DNA of 42,922 nt from Domibacillus robiginosus (GTDB lineage Bacteria; Bacillota; Bacilli; Bacillales; Domibacillaceae), in the NCBI RefSeq assembly GCF_000966195.1, contig NZ_LAHL01000036.1:1-42922 (forward strand). Direction: 5' to 3'. Positions 25,805 through 34,382 of the stretch are shown here, one piece after another; position 1 is the stretch's first letter, and each line of letters starts with the position of its first letter. Made by a program: the position numbers and the translations under genes. Below the pieces are notes generated by a model. That model had not been told where the DNA came from. It searched no databases and worked only from the letters and a program-made list of their open reading frames with translations.

Positions 25805-26769
25805 TATGATGTAAAAACGACGCCGGCCTGTCTGCGGGCTTCTTCTGTGATCTCGATCACGATTTCGCTTATATTCCGGTAATGCTCGTACATATTCCGG
25901 TCATTTGATTGAATCGCTTTTGCAATCGCTTCTGCTTCATACATCATGTCGTTCTCTTCTTCTGCAATGGCTAGTTGTTCCTGCCCGCCTGAGAGCCGAT
26001 CTGTAAATTCGATACTTGCAATCGGCGCCACATGGTCAATCGTAATCGTACCGTTTTCTCCACTGATTTCACCTGGCAGGAATGAATCAGTTATTTTTGA
26101 AAACATCGTTGTACACACATGTGTGCCGTAATCAAGCACCACTGAGCCGCTTCCGTCTACCCCTGTCGGCAGCATTGTCACCCGGGAACTGATGCTTTCC
26201 GGCTTGCCAAACAACGAAACAGCCAGGCTGATCGGATATACACCTAAATCTACAAGAGCACCGCCCGCAAACCTTGGTGAAAAGATGTTTGGTTCTTCCC
26301 CTGCCAATACATTGTCGTAGCGGGAGGAGTATTTCATATACTGCAGGAACGAGTGGCGAATAGGACCTACTTTTTCAATCGCCTGTTTTAAGCGGGCATG
26401 ATTTGGTGTATAAAGATTCCGAAATGCTTCAAATAAAAATACACCGTTCTCATCTGCTGTTTGAAATGCTTTTCTGCACTGCTCAGCTGTCGAAAACATG
26501 GGTTTTTCGCATAGGATATGTTTTTTATTTTTCATTAACAAAAGCGCCTGTTCAAAATGAAGGGAATTAGGTGAAGCGATATACACGACGTCAATTTCTT
26601 CATCAGACGCGAGGTCTGCAAGGTCTGTGAAAACCCTCGGGGCTCCCAGCCTTTCTGCTTTTTCTGGAGAGCGCGAATAAGCGCCGGCAAATGTTAGTGC
26701 ATCTGTTTTGCTGACGGCGTCTACAAATCGCTCGGTAATAGAGCTTGTACCAATCGTTGCAATGTTCAT
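25804..26769 (-). CDS. Gfo/Idh/MocA family NAD(P)-dependent oxidoreductase
   Basis: 321-residue dehydrogenase with an N-terminal Rossmann domain ([17 protein letters not shown] at residues 3-19; the usual GxGxxG is relaxed to GTSSIT) and the family EKP motif in HILCEKPM (about residue 94), whose lysine is catalytic. The C-terminal alpha/beta domain contains [12 protein letters not shown] with the active-site region. Sugar, inositol or dihydrodiol-like substrates are typical; the specific one is unknown. AGAGAGGGA precedes the ATG. Divergent from hxlR with 145 bases between. Confidence 0.87.
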   Translation of the reverse strand: MNIATIGTSSITERFVDAVSKTDALTFAGAYSRSPEKAERLGAPRVFTDLADLASDEEIDVVYIASPNSLHFEQALLLMKNKKHILCEKPMFSTAEQCRKAFQTADENGVFLFEAFRNLYTPNHARLKQAIEKVGPIRHSFLQYMKYSSRYDNVLAGEEPNIFSPRFAGGALVDLGVYPISLAVSLFGKPESISSRVTMLPTGVDGSGSVVLDYGTHVCTTMFSKITDSFLPGEISGENGTITIDHVAPIASIEFTDRLSGGQEQLAIAEEENDMMYEAEAIAKAIQSNDRNMYEHYRNISEIVIEITEEARRQAGVVFTS

Positions 26770-26886
26770 ATGTAATCCCTCTCTTATCCAAAATATTAGC
26801 TGCTGCTCCTTGTTATTTTCTCAGCAAAACACGCCAAGATCAACTGCCGGCCAAACAAGTTTCTTTTTGGAATATACATATACATT

Positions 26887-26894
26887 GTATACTG
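26887..26894 (+). promoter_or_regulatory. Candidate HxlR operator half in the hxlR promoter
   Basis: GTATACTG overlaps a TATACT -10-like element 21 bases before the hxlR start. Its exact reverse complement, CAGTATAC, occurs in the hxlA promoter. Assignment to HxlR is inference. Confidence 0.4.
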
Positions 26895-26914
26895 TTCAAA
26901 AAGGAGGTAAAAAA

Positions 26915-27289
26915 ATGGGACATGTATGCGCAAGAGAATTTAACTGTGAAAAAGAACTGACACTGGCAGTGATCGGCGGAAAGTGGAAAATGCTCATTCT
27001 GTGGCATTTAGGAAAAGAGGGCACAAAACGGTTTAACGAGCTTAAATCCTTGATGCCTGGCATTACGCAGCGTATGCTCGTAAATCAACTGCGTGAGCTC
27101 GAATCGGATTTTATTGTCCATCGGGAAGTGTATCCGGTTGTGCCTCCTAAAGTAGAGTATTCCTTGACAGACCAGGGCCGGACGTTAATGCCAATCCTTG
27201 AATCCATGTATGACTGGGGCAAGAAATATAAGGATCTTATTGAAGAACAAGCTGATAAAACTTCCGCGAAAATCGAACATGATAAATAA
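26915..27289 (+). CDS. hxlR: HxlR, MarR-like (HxlR/DUF24 family) regulator of formaldehyde fixation genes
   Basis: 124-residue winged-helix regulator, closely similar to B. subtilis HxlR across the core ([20 protein letters not shown] at residues 10-29, then [17 protein letters not shown] in the wing). The conserved cysteine of the family is Cys12 in FNCEKE, with a second at Cys5; HxlR senses formaldehyde and activates hxlAB. The longest frame begins at 26708 in the divergent gene; AAGGAGGT 7 bases before ATG 26915 fixes the start. Unlike what I recall for B. subtilis, where hxlR is divergent from hxlAB, here it reads in the same direction, with its own terminator before hxlA. Confidence 0.93.
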   Translation: MGHVCAREFNCEKELTLAVIGGKWKMLILWHLGKEGTKRFNELKSLMPGITQRMLVNQLRELESDFIVHREVYPVVPPKVEYSLTDQGRTLMPILESMYDWGKKYKDLIEEQADKTSAKIEHDK

Positions 27290-27292
27290 CTG

Positions 27293-27322
27293 ACAGAGCA
27301 TATAAAAAATGCTCTTTTTTTA
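27293..27322 (+). terminator. Terminator between hxlR and hxlA
   Basis: Arms AGAGCAT and ATGCTCT with a 6-base loop and a seven-T run; it separates regulator and target transcripts. Confidence 0.8.
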
Positions 27323-27351
27323 TTGCACAGTATACTTTTTAGCACTATATG
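27323..27351 (+). promoter_or_regulatory. hxlAB promoter with candidate HxlR site
   Basis: TTGCAC (27323-27328) and TATATG (27346-27351) at 17-base spacing. CAGTATAC (27328-27335) directly follows the -35 element and is the reverse complement of the motif in the hxlR promoter. The leader to ATG 27430 is about 70 bases. Confidence 0.6.
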
Positions 27352-27429
27352 AGTTTAAAGTGCGTACTTCTTTTTTGCTCAGCATGCGATTACAATGAAC
27401 AAACATCAAACAAAAAAGGAGAATTTATC

Positions 27430-28071
27430 ATGAAATTACAATTAGCACTTGATCTCGTCAACATTCCAGAAGGCATTGAGCTTGTGAAGGAAGTACAGGA
27501 GCATATCGATGTTGTTGAGATTGGTACACCAGTTGTGATTAACGAAGGCCTTCACGCTGTGAAAGCGATGAAAGAAGCATTCCCAAACCTGGACGTGCTT
27601 GCGGATCTTAAAATTATGGATGCAGCCGGCTATGAAGTCTCACAAGCCTCAGCGGCTGGCGCAGATATTGTTACCATCCTCGGTCAGGCAGAGGATGCTT
27701 CTATCAAAGGCGCGGTTGAAGAAGCGAAAAAACAGGGTAAACAAATTTTGGTTGATATGATCGCGGTAAAAGATATTAAAACACGGGCGCAGGAGCTTGA
27801 CGCACTTGGCGTTGACTACATTTGTGTGCACACTGGCTACGATTTGCAGGCAGTCGGCCAAAATTCATTTGAAGACCTTCACACAATTAAAAGCGTCGTG
27901 AAAAACGCTAAAACAGCAATCGCCGGCGGAATTAAGCTTGAAACACTTCCTGAAGTCATTAAAGAACAGCCTGACCTTGTCATTGTTGGCGGCGGTATTA
28001 CAAGCAAAGACGACAAAAAAGCAGCTGCGGCAGAGATGAAAAAATTAATTAAAGAAGCGGTTCATGCTTAA
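27430..28071 (+). CDS. hxlA: 3-hexulose-6-phosphate synthase
   Basis: 213-residue TIM-barrel enzyme of the OMP decarboxylase suprafamily that condenses formaldehyde with ribulose 5-phosphate to give hexulose 6-phosphate, the first step of the ribulose monophosphate pathway. The active-site DxKxxD motif is LADLKIMDAA (Asp59, Lys61, Asp64); the phosphate-binding loops AIAGGI and VIVGGGIT are at the C-terminus. AAGGAGAA lies 7 bases before ATG 27430; the longest frame (27349) starts in the promoter. Its stop codon overlaps the hxlB start by one base, so translation is coupled. Confidence 0.96.
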   Translation: MKLQLALDLVNIPEGIELVKEVQEHIDVVEIGTPVVINEGLHAVKAMKEAFPNLDVLADLKIMDAAGYEVSQASAAGADIVTILGQAEDASIKGAVEEAKKQGKQILVDMIAVKDIKTRAQELDALGVDYICVHTGYDLQAVGQNSFEDLHTIKSVVKNAKTAIAGGIKLETLPEVIKEQPDLVIVGGGITSKDDKKAAAAEMKKLIKEAVHA

Positions 28072-28622
28072 TGACAAAACAGCTGGAACGCATTTTACAG
28101 GAAATTCAAACAACAGCTGCCCTTATCCGTGATGAGGAAACTATACAGCTTGTGAATGGCATTATCGAAGCAAACAAAGTATTCGTTGCCGGCGCAGGAC
28201 GCTCTGGTTTCATGGCAAAATCATTCGCCATGCGTATGATGCATGTCGGACTTGATCCGTATGTTGTTGGCGAAACGGTAACACCAAACCTGGAAGCAGG
28301 CGATATTTTTATCGTCGGCTCCGGTTCTGGAGAAACGAAAAGCCTCGTTCCTATGGTAGAAAAAGCAAAAGCGATCGGTGCAACGGTAGCCGTTGTGACG
28401 ATCGTTCCGGATTCCACCATCGGAAAACAAGCGGATATCGTCATTCAAATCCCGGCACAGACAAAAGCCGGCGAAGACACAGGCACCACGTCCATTCAGC
28501 CAATGGGCTCTTTGTTTGAACAAAGCTTACTGCTGTTTTATGATTCACTTATTTTAACGATCATGGAAAAACGCGGCATGAACTCGGACCGCATGTACGG
28601 CCGTCATGCAAATTTAGAATAG
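28071..28622 (+). CDS. hxlB: 6-phospho-3-hexuloisomerase
   Basis: 183-residue SIS-domain isomerase that converts hexulose 6-phosphate to fructose 6-phosphate, completing formaldehyde fixation. The sugar-phosphate-binding segments FVAGAGRSGFMAKSFAMRM (residues 37-55) and GSGSGETKSLV (about 83-93) and the C-terminal GSLFEQSLLLFYD are diagnostic. Start ATG overlaps the hxlA TAA (TAATG), and no separate ribosome-binding site is required. Second gene of the hxlAB operon. Confidence 0.96.
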   Translation: MTKQLERILQEIQTTAALIRDEETIQLVNGIIEANKVFVAGAGRSGFMAKSFAMRMMHVGLDPYVVGETVTPNLEAGDIFIVGSGSGETKSLVPMVEKAKAIGATVAVVTIVPDSTIGKQADIVIQIPAQTKAGEDTGTTSIQPMGSLFEQSLLLFYDSLILTIMEKRGMNSDRMYGRHANLE

Positions 28623-28628
28623 TATTCA

Positions 28629-28660
28629 GGGCTGCTTGTATAAGGCAGCTCTTTTGCTCT
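28629..28660 (+). terminator. Probable terminator after hxlAB
   Basis: Imperfect hairpin GGGCTGC ... GCAGCTC with a short T run (CTCTTTTGCTCTTTTC). Confidence 0.6.
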
Positions 28661-28775
28661 TTTCAAAAGTATTTCCTTAAAAGCTCCCTACTTTTTTTAA
28701 TATCTTCTTTGATGTTTCCATGAGAGCAGAAAAGGTTACATACTAAGTAAGATTGTGTCGAGAGGATGTGTTTTT

Positions 28776-28862
28776 ATGAAAGGCTTTCTTTTTATTGTGA
28801 TTGGGATTATTATTGTTTTTGCTGCGTACACCCTTTTGAAAAAGATAAAAAATCGACGCTAA
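28776..28862 (+). CDS. Tiny single-span membrane protein, 28 aa
   Basis: An unlisted short ORF: MKGFLFIVIGIIIVFAAYTL followed by LKKIKNRR. One hydrophobic span (about residues 4-21) with a strongly basic C-tail gives an N-out/C-in small membrane protein. GAGAGGATG precedes the ATG at 28776 at slightly long spacing. Function unknown; small hydrophobic peptides of this kind occur widely in Bacillaceae. Ends just inside a terminator shared with the DinB-like gene. Confidence 0.55.
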   Translation: MKGFLFIVIGIIIVFAAYTLLKKIKNRR

Positions 28863-28900
28863 TAAAAGCGGAGCTTATATATGGGTTCCGCTTTTATTCT
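28861..28900. terminator. Terminator between the tiny ORF and the DinB-like gene
   Basis: Arms AATAAAAGCGGA and TCCGCTTTTATT around an AT-rich loop; the minus-strand arm overlaps the 3' end of the DinB-like gene. Confidence 0.78.
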
Positions 28901-29357
28901 CTCTTAAAAAATAAATAAAATCGGTCGGGCAGCTTCCGTATCCTGCCTGGCGCAGCATAACAACAACATTGCCACGATGGGATGTTCCATGATTGACGAC
29001 ATGGGTAATAAGCTCAGCCAATGTGTTTTCAAAAGAAACGCCTTGTTTGTCTTGATACTTGATGATTTTATGGCCGTCCAGTTCGGCTGAAAGAAAATCT
29101 CTTACTTCTTTTTGTAGATTTGCAAAAGCCTTTTTTGCTTCCATGGCAGTTGAAAAATGTGTTTCCCCGCCAGCTGTGCCACCAGCTTTTTTCATACGTG
29201 AAAACCAAAGCCGGTCTACATCATAAATATGTTCAAATGTACGACTGATTGATGGAAATGGACCGGCAGCCGGTTTGGTAAAAACCTCTGGATACAAAGC
29301 CAGGTGTTCAAGCATCCGTTCGTTGGCCCAGGCATGATAGTCATACAACTGCTTCAT
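28875..29357 (-). CDS. DinB/YfiT-like four-helix-bundle metalloprotein
   Basis: 160-residue DinB family protein. The opening YDYHAWANERMLEHL, the metal ligand His43 in FEHIYDVDRLWF and the pair His123/His127 in HVVNHGTSHRG form the usual three-histidine site. Many members are bacillithiol- or mycothiol-dependent transferases; the exact activity is unknown. GGTGGAG lies 6 bases before the ATG at 29357. It sits between the hxl operon and a zinc alcohol dehydrogenase, so a thiol-linked detoxification role is possible but unproven. Confidence 0.85.
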   Translation of the reverse strand: MKQLYDYHAWANERMLEHLALYPEVFTKPAAGPFPSISRTFEHIYDVDRLWFSRMKKAGGTAGGETHFSTAMEAKKAFANLQKEVRDFLSAELDGHKIIKYQDKQGVSFENTLAELITHVVNHGTSHRGNVVVMLRQAGYGSCPTDFIYFLRENKSGTHI

Positions 29358-29507
29358 TCGTTCTCCACCTTTCTTACCCCATTATTTCATTGTTTATACT
29401 ATATAACAAAACAAATGGCCTTAAAAAGAAATACGTATTTGTTCAGCATAATATTCTGCCGTGAGGGTAAAAGAAAACTATTCTAAACAATTTAGGAGGT
29501 TTTTTTC

Positions 29508-30650
29508 ATGCGCGCAGTTACATATCAAGGTGTAAAAAACATGCAGGTGAAAAACGTAGCGGACCCTACCATCCAAAAAAGGGAAGATATTATCGTTCGT
29601 ATTACCTCAACAGCCATTTGTGGATCGGATTTACACATTTATCAAGGCGCACTCCCGCCGGCGGAAGATGATTATGTAATTGGTCATGAACCAATGGGAA
29701 TTGTGGAAGAAGTCGGGCCAGACGTCACGAAAGTCAAAAAAGGCGACCGCGTGGTGCTGCCGTTTAATGTTTCCTGCGGCCAATGCTTCTATTGTAATCA
29801 CGATATGGAGAGCCAGTGTGACAACTCCAACGCAAACCCTCATATCGATTCGGGTGGTTATTTAGGCTTTACAGAGCGCTATGGAAACTTCCCCGGTGGC
29901 CAGGCCGAATATCTGCGTGTGCCATACGGAAACTTTATGCCCTTTGTGATTCCAGAATCATGCGAGCTTGAGGATGAATCCGTTTTATTCCTATCGGATA
30001 TTCTACCGACTGCTTATTGGAGCGTTGAAAACTCTGGTGTGAAATCAGGAGATACGGTCATTGTACTTGGCTGTGGACCGGTTGGCTTATTAACACAGAA
30101 ATTTGCCTGGATGAAGGGCGCCAAGCGAGTCATTGCGGTGGACCATGTTCCATATCGACTGGCTCATGCCAAGAAAATGAATAACGTGGAAGTATTCAAT
30201 TTCTCGGAATACAAAAACATGGGTGACCATTTAAAAGAAATTACCAATGGCGGTGCGGATATTGTCATTGACTGCGTGGGCATGGATGGAAAAAAATCAC
30301 CGGTTGAAGCGATTGAACAAAAACTCAAGCTGCAGGGCGGTACATTAAGTGCGATTCAAATCGCCTTGAGAGCGGTTCGCAAGTTCGGAACGATCCAGCT
30401 TACTGGCGTTTACGGTTCTTTGTATAACATGTTCCCGCTCGGCTATTTGTTTGAGCGGAACATTACCGTCAAAATGGGCCAGGCACCGGTTATTCATTAC
30501 ATGCCGGAGCTGTTTGAAAAAATCACAGCTGGCGAGATTGACCCGACGGAAATCATTACCCACAAAGTGCCGCTCGAGCAGGCGGGCGAGGCTTATCAAA
30601 TGTTTAACGACCATGCCGATGAATGCATTAAAGTCGTTCTGAAACCATAA
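29508..30650 (+). CDS. adhB: Zinc-dependent alcohol/formaldehyde-type dehydrogenase (AdhB-like)
   Basis: 380-residue medium-chain zinc dehydrogenase. Catalytic zinc ligands are Cys38 (AICGSDLHIY), His60 and Glu61 (GHEPMG); the structural zinc site is Cys90, Cys93, Cys96 and Cys104. The Rossmann glycine motif is VLGCGPVGLL (about residues 184-193). Overall it matches the glutathione-independent formaldehyde-dehydrogenase-like group, including B. subtilis AdhB. AGGAGG lies 8 bases before the ATG. Its place 0.9 kb from hxlAB supports a role in aldehyde or alcohol handling, but the substrate is inferred. Confidence 0.88.
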   Translation: MRAVTYQGVKNMQVKNVADPTIQKREDIIVRITSTAICGSDLHIYQGALPPAEDDYVIGHEPMGIVEEVGPDVTKVKKGDRVVLPFNVSCGQCFYCNHDMESQCDNSNANPHIDSGGYLGFTERYGNFPGGQAEYLRVPYGNFMPFVIPESCELEDESVLFLSDILPTAYWSVENSGVKSGDTVIVLGCGPVGLLTQKFAWMKGAKRVIAVDHVPYRLAHAKKMNNVEVFNFSEYKNMGDHLKEITNGGADIVIDCVGMDGKKSPVEAIEQKLKLQGGTLSAIQIALRAVRKFGTIQLTGVYGSLYNMFPLGYLFERNITVKMGQAPVIHYMPELFEKITAGEIDPTEIITHKVPLEQAGEAYQMFNDHADECIKVVLKP

Positions 30651-30654
30651 AACA

Positions 30655-30686
30655 AGAAATCCGCCTCTTAAAGGGCGGATTTTATT
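30655..30686. terminator. Terminator between adhB and bceB
   Basis: Arms AAATCCGCC (30657-30665) and GGCGGATTT (30674-30682) with an 8-base loop, followed by TTATTTG; shared by convergent genes. Confidence 0.85.
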
Positions 30687-32560
30687 TGTTTGATATAAAA
30701 ATAACGCACAATAAAGAAGTAAATAATTTGAATAGTAGTAAAGATTAAAAGCACGTAGATGCATTCAACAAAAAACGGCTGGTAAAACATATTGGAAAGT
30801 GCCGTCAGCGCCACAACACCATGAATAAGCGCTACAACAATCGGCGAGAAAAACAAAAGCGCGATCTGCTGGTTCAGCACTCTTTTCAGCTCCTGTTCGG
30901 TTAAGCCCATTTTTGCAACCGCCTTGAATTTTTCTTTGTCCTCATCCAGATCACTATACAAACGGAAGTAGAGAATACTGCCGGCGGAAATAAAAAATAC
31001 CATGCCGATAAACAGTCCGACGAACAATGTGGGTCCATAGCCAGCGTTTAATATATATAAAGCAAAATCGGATGCAAAGAAATAAGGCTGCTCTCCATTT
31101 TGCAGTTCTTCCGATAGAACCTTTCCTGCCTCAACTAACTTTTCGGCAGAATCATCACTCATCCATGCATAAAACGGCTCCGACTGAACCGGCTTTCCAA
31201 GCTGCTCAAAGATAGAGTCCGATACGATCAATCCCCTGGAAACCGGCATAGTATGCGTTTTAATTACCTGATTCGGCTTCAAGCTTCCGCCTGACAAAAG
31301 CGGAATTCGAAGATCCGTGAGTTCCTCTCCCGATTCATATGCCTCAAACATTTCATTTGTATACTCTATCGCAGCTGCGCCGTTCGCCGAAACAACCGCC
31401 GGCTTTTGACCGATCATAGCTGCAAACCGATTAAAATCGGACACCTTTACGATCAACAGGGGATCTTTATTTCCTTCAACTTGAAAATAGGTCAGAAGCA
31501 TGTGCTCGTCACGGGCTTCTACCCCTTTGTCTGCTAATACCTCGTTTATTTTGCTGACTTCCTGCTGCTCAATTTCTGTGTTTTTCTCAGAAAGCGTGTA
31601 GGTTATAGAGTATGCATTCTCTTCTTTTATAGCGGAATTTAAAAGTGATTTAAACCCATACAATGTTCCAATGGCACTAAAGGCTACAGTTGAGACAATG
31701 GCAACCATAAAAAACGTCCGAGCGTTATCCTTCATTCGAAATGATAGGTCGGAAAACAGCAGCATATTCGTTTTTTTCCAAAAAACAGAAGGTTTTTCTT
31801 TTAAACGTCGAATGATAAATACACTTAACTGTGTGAATAAAAAGTAAGTGCCCGCTACTACAACAATGACTACAGGCACAAGCGCCGCGGCAACATACAC
31901 TCCTTCTACACGAAGAGCTACCGCATAGCCGCTGCCAATCAAAAGCACTACGAGAAGCGCCAGCCATTTCGAGGCTTTCGGTTCTCCCTTTGACTGCTTT
32001 TTGCTTTTCATCAAATCAATTAATTTCCCGCTTCGCAAAATCGCCGCTGTAAAAAAAGAGATAAATAAAAACAGCAGAGCGAAAGCAGCAAAAGTAAGGA
32101 CAATCGCTTTAACCGGCATGTAAAAGTCCAGGTCCGTCCCAATAATCAGCACATTTTCCGCAATCAGCAAAATAAGCTTTGCAAACACAAGGCCAAGACC
32201 AATACCGCCAATAGTTGCAAAAAAGCCGATCAGCAGGTTTTCAAGAAATACCATCAAGCGAAGCTGAATCGGCGACATGCCCTGCATGATCAATAAACCA
32301 AATTCATTTTTTCGTGTTTTTAAAAAAGCACCCATGGAGTACAGTACGTAAAAAAAGGCAAAAGCAAAAATGATTCCTTCCGCGGTCGTCAGAGCAATGG
32401 AAACAGATTGCACCACTGCTCCTTGTCCGAGCGCCGGATGAAAAGCAAAAACGGCAAATGTGAAAAAAACCATAACAGAAAACAAGCTGCTTAAAAAGTA
32501 GGCCGCATATAAGCGTTTGTTACGAAAAACATTATTAAACGCGAATTGACGAAAGGTCAT
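30668..32560 (-). CDS. bceB: BceB-type ABC transporter permease (peptide sensing/detoxification)
   Basis: 630-residue FtsX-like permease with ten predicted membrane segments. A large extracellular domain of about 200 residues (roughly 310-520) lies between segments 7 and 8; in this family it meets lipid-II-cycle-binding peptides such as bacitracin or lantibiotics. The C-terminal segments contain LFIGMVFFISAGSILYFRLYSDLDEDKEKF. The longest frame starts at 32704 inside the ATPase gene; GGGAGG precedes the ATG at 32560 (MTFRQFAFNNVFRNK). It overlaps the ATPase gene by 26 bases. It signals flux to the BceS-type kinase encoded next door. Specific peptide not predictable. Confidence 0.92.
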   Translation of the reverse strand: MTFRQFAFNNVFRNKRLYAAYFLSSLFSVMVFFTFAVFAFHPALGQGAVVQSVSIALTTAEGIIFAFAFFYVLYSMGAFLKTRKNEFGLLIMQGMSPIQLRLMVFLENLLIGFFATIGGIGLGLVFAKLILLIAENVLIIGTDLDFYMPVKAIVLTFAAFALLFLFISFFTAAILRSGKLIDLMKSKKQSKGEPKASKWLALLVVLLIGSGYAVALRVEGVYVAAALVPVVIVVVAGTYFLFTQLSVFIIRRLKEKPSVFWKKTNMLLFSDLSFRMKDNARTFFMVAIVSTVAFSAIGTLYGFKSLLNSAIKEENAYSITYTLSEKNTEIEQQEVSKINEVLADKGVEARDEHMLLTYFQVEGNKDPLLIVKVSDFNRFAAMIGQKPAVVSANGAAAIEYTNEMFEAYESGEELTDLRIPLLSGGSLKPNQVIKTHTMPVSRGLIVSDSIFEQLGKPVQSEPFYAWMSDDSAEKLVEAGKVLSEELQNGEQPYFFASDFALYILNAGYGPTLFVGLFIGMVFFISAGSILYFRLYSDLDEDKEKFKAVAKMGLTEQELKRVLNQQIALLFFSPIVVALIHGVVALTALSNMFYQPFFVECIYVLLIFTTIQIIYFFIVRYFYIKQIKSAL

Positions 32561-33299
32561 GTGCGTCGCCTCCCAGCAGAGAAAGTGTGTCAATAATTTT
32601 TTGGAAAAATGCCTGCCGGTTATCACCGCGGTGGATTTCCGTATACAGCTTTCCATCCCGGATAAAGATGACCCGCTGACAATAGCTGGCGGCCTGCGGA
32701 TCATGTGTGACCAGCATCATTGTTGTTTTTTTTGTACGGTTGATCTCTTCAAGCATTTCCATCACTGCTTTAGACGATTTGGAATCAAGATTTCCCGTCG
32801 GCTCATCAGCGAGCAGCAGGCTCGGTGAGTGAATCATCGCTCGTGCCACTGCTGCTCGCTGTGCCTGGCCTCCAGAAATCTCATACGTTCGCTTATTCAT
32901 GATTTCCGTAATGCCAAGCTGTTCGGCTATAGTGGCCGCTTTCTTCTTCATTTCGCTCACTTTTTCTCCATCAAGCGTCAGCGGGAGGACCATATTTTCC
33001 TCGACCGTGAGCGTATGAAGCAGGTTGAAATCCTGGAAGACAAAGCCAAGCTCGCGCCGGCGAAATTTAGCCAGATCATTTTTTTTAAGCTGATGCGGAT
33101 TTTGTCCGTTCAGCAAAATTTCACCCGTTGTCGGTTCATCAATGGTAGCGATCATATTTAATAGCGTGGTTTTCCCGCTTCCCGACGGCCCCATTACACC
33201 GACAAACTCACCTTCTTCGATTGTTAACTGAATATCGGTCAGGGCCCTGTAAGAAACCTTGCCTTCATATGTTTTACTTACACCTTTTACATTTAACAT
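32535..33299 (-). CDS. bceA: BceA-type ABC transporter ATPase
   Basis: 254-residue ATPase of the MacB/LolD-like group paired with BceB. Walker A is GPSGSGKTT (residues 38-46), Q-loop FVFQDFN, signature SGGQAQR (preceded by I rather than L), Walker B LLLADEPTG and switch histidine LVTHD. It powers target release by the permease and is also needed for signalling to the kinase. GAGGAGA about 8 bases before ATG 33299. It is the first gene of the bceAB unit, behind a BceR-type operator at 33384-33397. Confidence 0.94.
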   Translation of the reverse strand: MLNVKGVSKTYEGKVSYRALTDIQLTIEEGEFVGVMGPSGSGKTTLLNMIATIDEPTTGEILLNGQNPHQLKKNDLAKFRRRELGFVFQDFNLLHTLTVEENMVLPLTLDGEKVSEMKKKAATIAEQLGITEIMNKRTYEISGGQAQRAAVARAMIHSPSLLLADEPTGNLDSKSSKAVMEMLEEINRTKKTTMMLVTHDPQAASYCQRVIFIRDGKLYTEIHRGDNRQAFFQKIIDTLSLLGGDAHDLSSIRV

Positions 33300-33383
33300 A
33301 CAATGATCTCCTCTCTGTATCGTTTGTAAGATCAGTGTACGATTTCCAGTCGACTGCTTCTATCGATTTTTCTTTCAGCTATC

Positions 33384-33397
33384 TTACAATGATGTAA
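33384..33397 (-). promoter_or_regulatory. BceR-type operator
   Basis: Perfect dyad TTACA-N4-TGTAA, the core of the BceR-family binding site, about 85 bases upstream of bceA. On the minus strand it is formed by the last codons and the TAA stop of the kinase gene. A TACACT -10-like element (forward 33334-33339) lies downstream toward bceA with no good -35, as expected of an activated promoter. Confidence 0.75.
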
Positions 33398-34382
33398 GGT
33401 TACGCCACGAATCGAATACAATGCGTACTGTCGTCCCTTTTCCAGGCTCTGATTGGATTTCAAGGCGATGGTCGAGCCGGGCTGCTGCTTCGCTGGCAAT
33501 ATACAGCCCCATGCCCGTTGACTCCCGAAAATGGCGCCCGTTCTCCCCGGTGAAAAATGGATCAAATACCCGTTTCAGGTCGGTTTTTGGTATACCGACA
33601 CCAAAGTCGGTTACTTCAATCATCGCTTTTTGCGAGCGGGAGGTGAGTGAAATCCTTACTTCATTACCCTTCCCGGTCGAGTATTTCACTGCATTTTGCA
33701 CAAGCTGCTGCAAAATGAAAAATAGCCACTTTTCATCAGATTCTGCCACAATAGCGCGATCCAGATCGGTTTTCGGATATACTCCGTTCCGGATGAACAG
33801 CCGCTTATTTTCTCGTATTACGTCCTCAATCACCTCTGAAACCCGGATAGACTTTATGTAAAAATCCTGTTCAAATGTCCGCAGCCTTGCCATGTACAAA
33901 ACCGTATCAAGTCCTTCTCTCATTCTTTCTGTTTCCTCCCGGATACTGGATGATTCCGGCTCATCCATTTGCTGGGCTGTTAATTCAATAACAGAAAGAG
34001 GTGTTTTCATTTGATGCACCCATTGGTTCATAAAAGTTAAATGATCATTTTGCTGCCGGTCCATCTCCCTTACTCTGCTCTCATAATGTCTGTATTGTGA
34101 GACAAGCAGTGTGTGAAGTGCCTGCGGGATCGCTCCTTCTTCGAGCTTCTGTAATGAGTTATCCATCGATTCAACGGGCCGGCTTAGTCGGCTATAATAC
34201 GCTCGATGTGTCACATACCGATAAACAAGATATACACCCAGGAAAAACAATGCTAAAAAGCAGCCATAAAGAGCCGGTTTTATATGTCGATAGCCATCAA
34301 GCCAATAAACAAGAAAAATCATACCGAACTGGATCAGCTGCACAATGATTAGCGCTATATGTTCACGAAAAAAAAGGTTCAT
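33384..34382 (-). CDS. bceS: BceS-type intramembrane-sensing histidine kinase
   Basis: 332-residue kinase with two N-terminal membrane segments (about residues 10-28 and 36-56) and almost no extracellular loop, the hallmark of kinases that sense their ABC transporter instead of a free ligand. Phospho-acceptor His123 is in WVHQMKTPLS; the ATPase boxes are LVQNAVKYS (N), VTDFGVGIP (G1), FDPFFTG (F) and STGMGLYIA (G2). It starts in the 4-base ATGA overlap with the regulator gene. The stop codon forms part of the operator for bceAB. Confidence 0.93.
   Translation of the reverse strand: MNLFFREHIALIIVQLIQFGMIFLVYWLDGYRHIKPALYGCFLALFFLGVYLVYRYVTHRAYYSRLSRPVESMDNSLQKLEEGAIPQALHTLLVSQYRHYESRVREMDRQQNDHLTFMNQWVHQMKTPLSVIELTAQQMDEPESSSIREETERMREGLDTVLYMARLRTFEQDFYIKSIRVSEVIEDVIRENKRLFIRNGVYPKTDLDRAIVAESDEKWLFFILQQLVQNAVKYSTGKGNEVRISLTSRSQKAMIEVTDFGVGIPKTDLKRVFDPFFTGENGRHFRESTGMGLYIASEAAARLDHRLEIQSEPGKGTTVRIVFDSWRNLTSL

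Noticed and set aside
30345-30764. 139-codon minus-strand frame opposite adhB 3' end
   Set aside because: Runs through the shared terminator and antisense to conserved dehydrogenase sequence.
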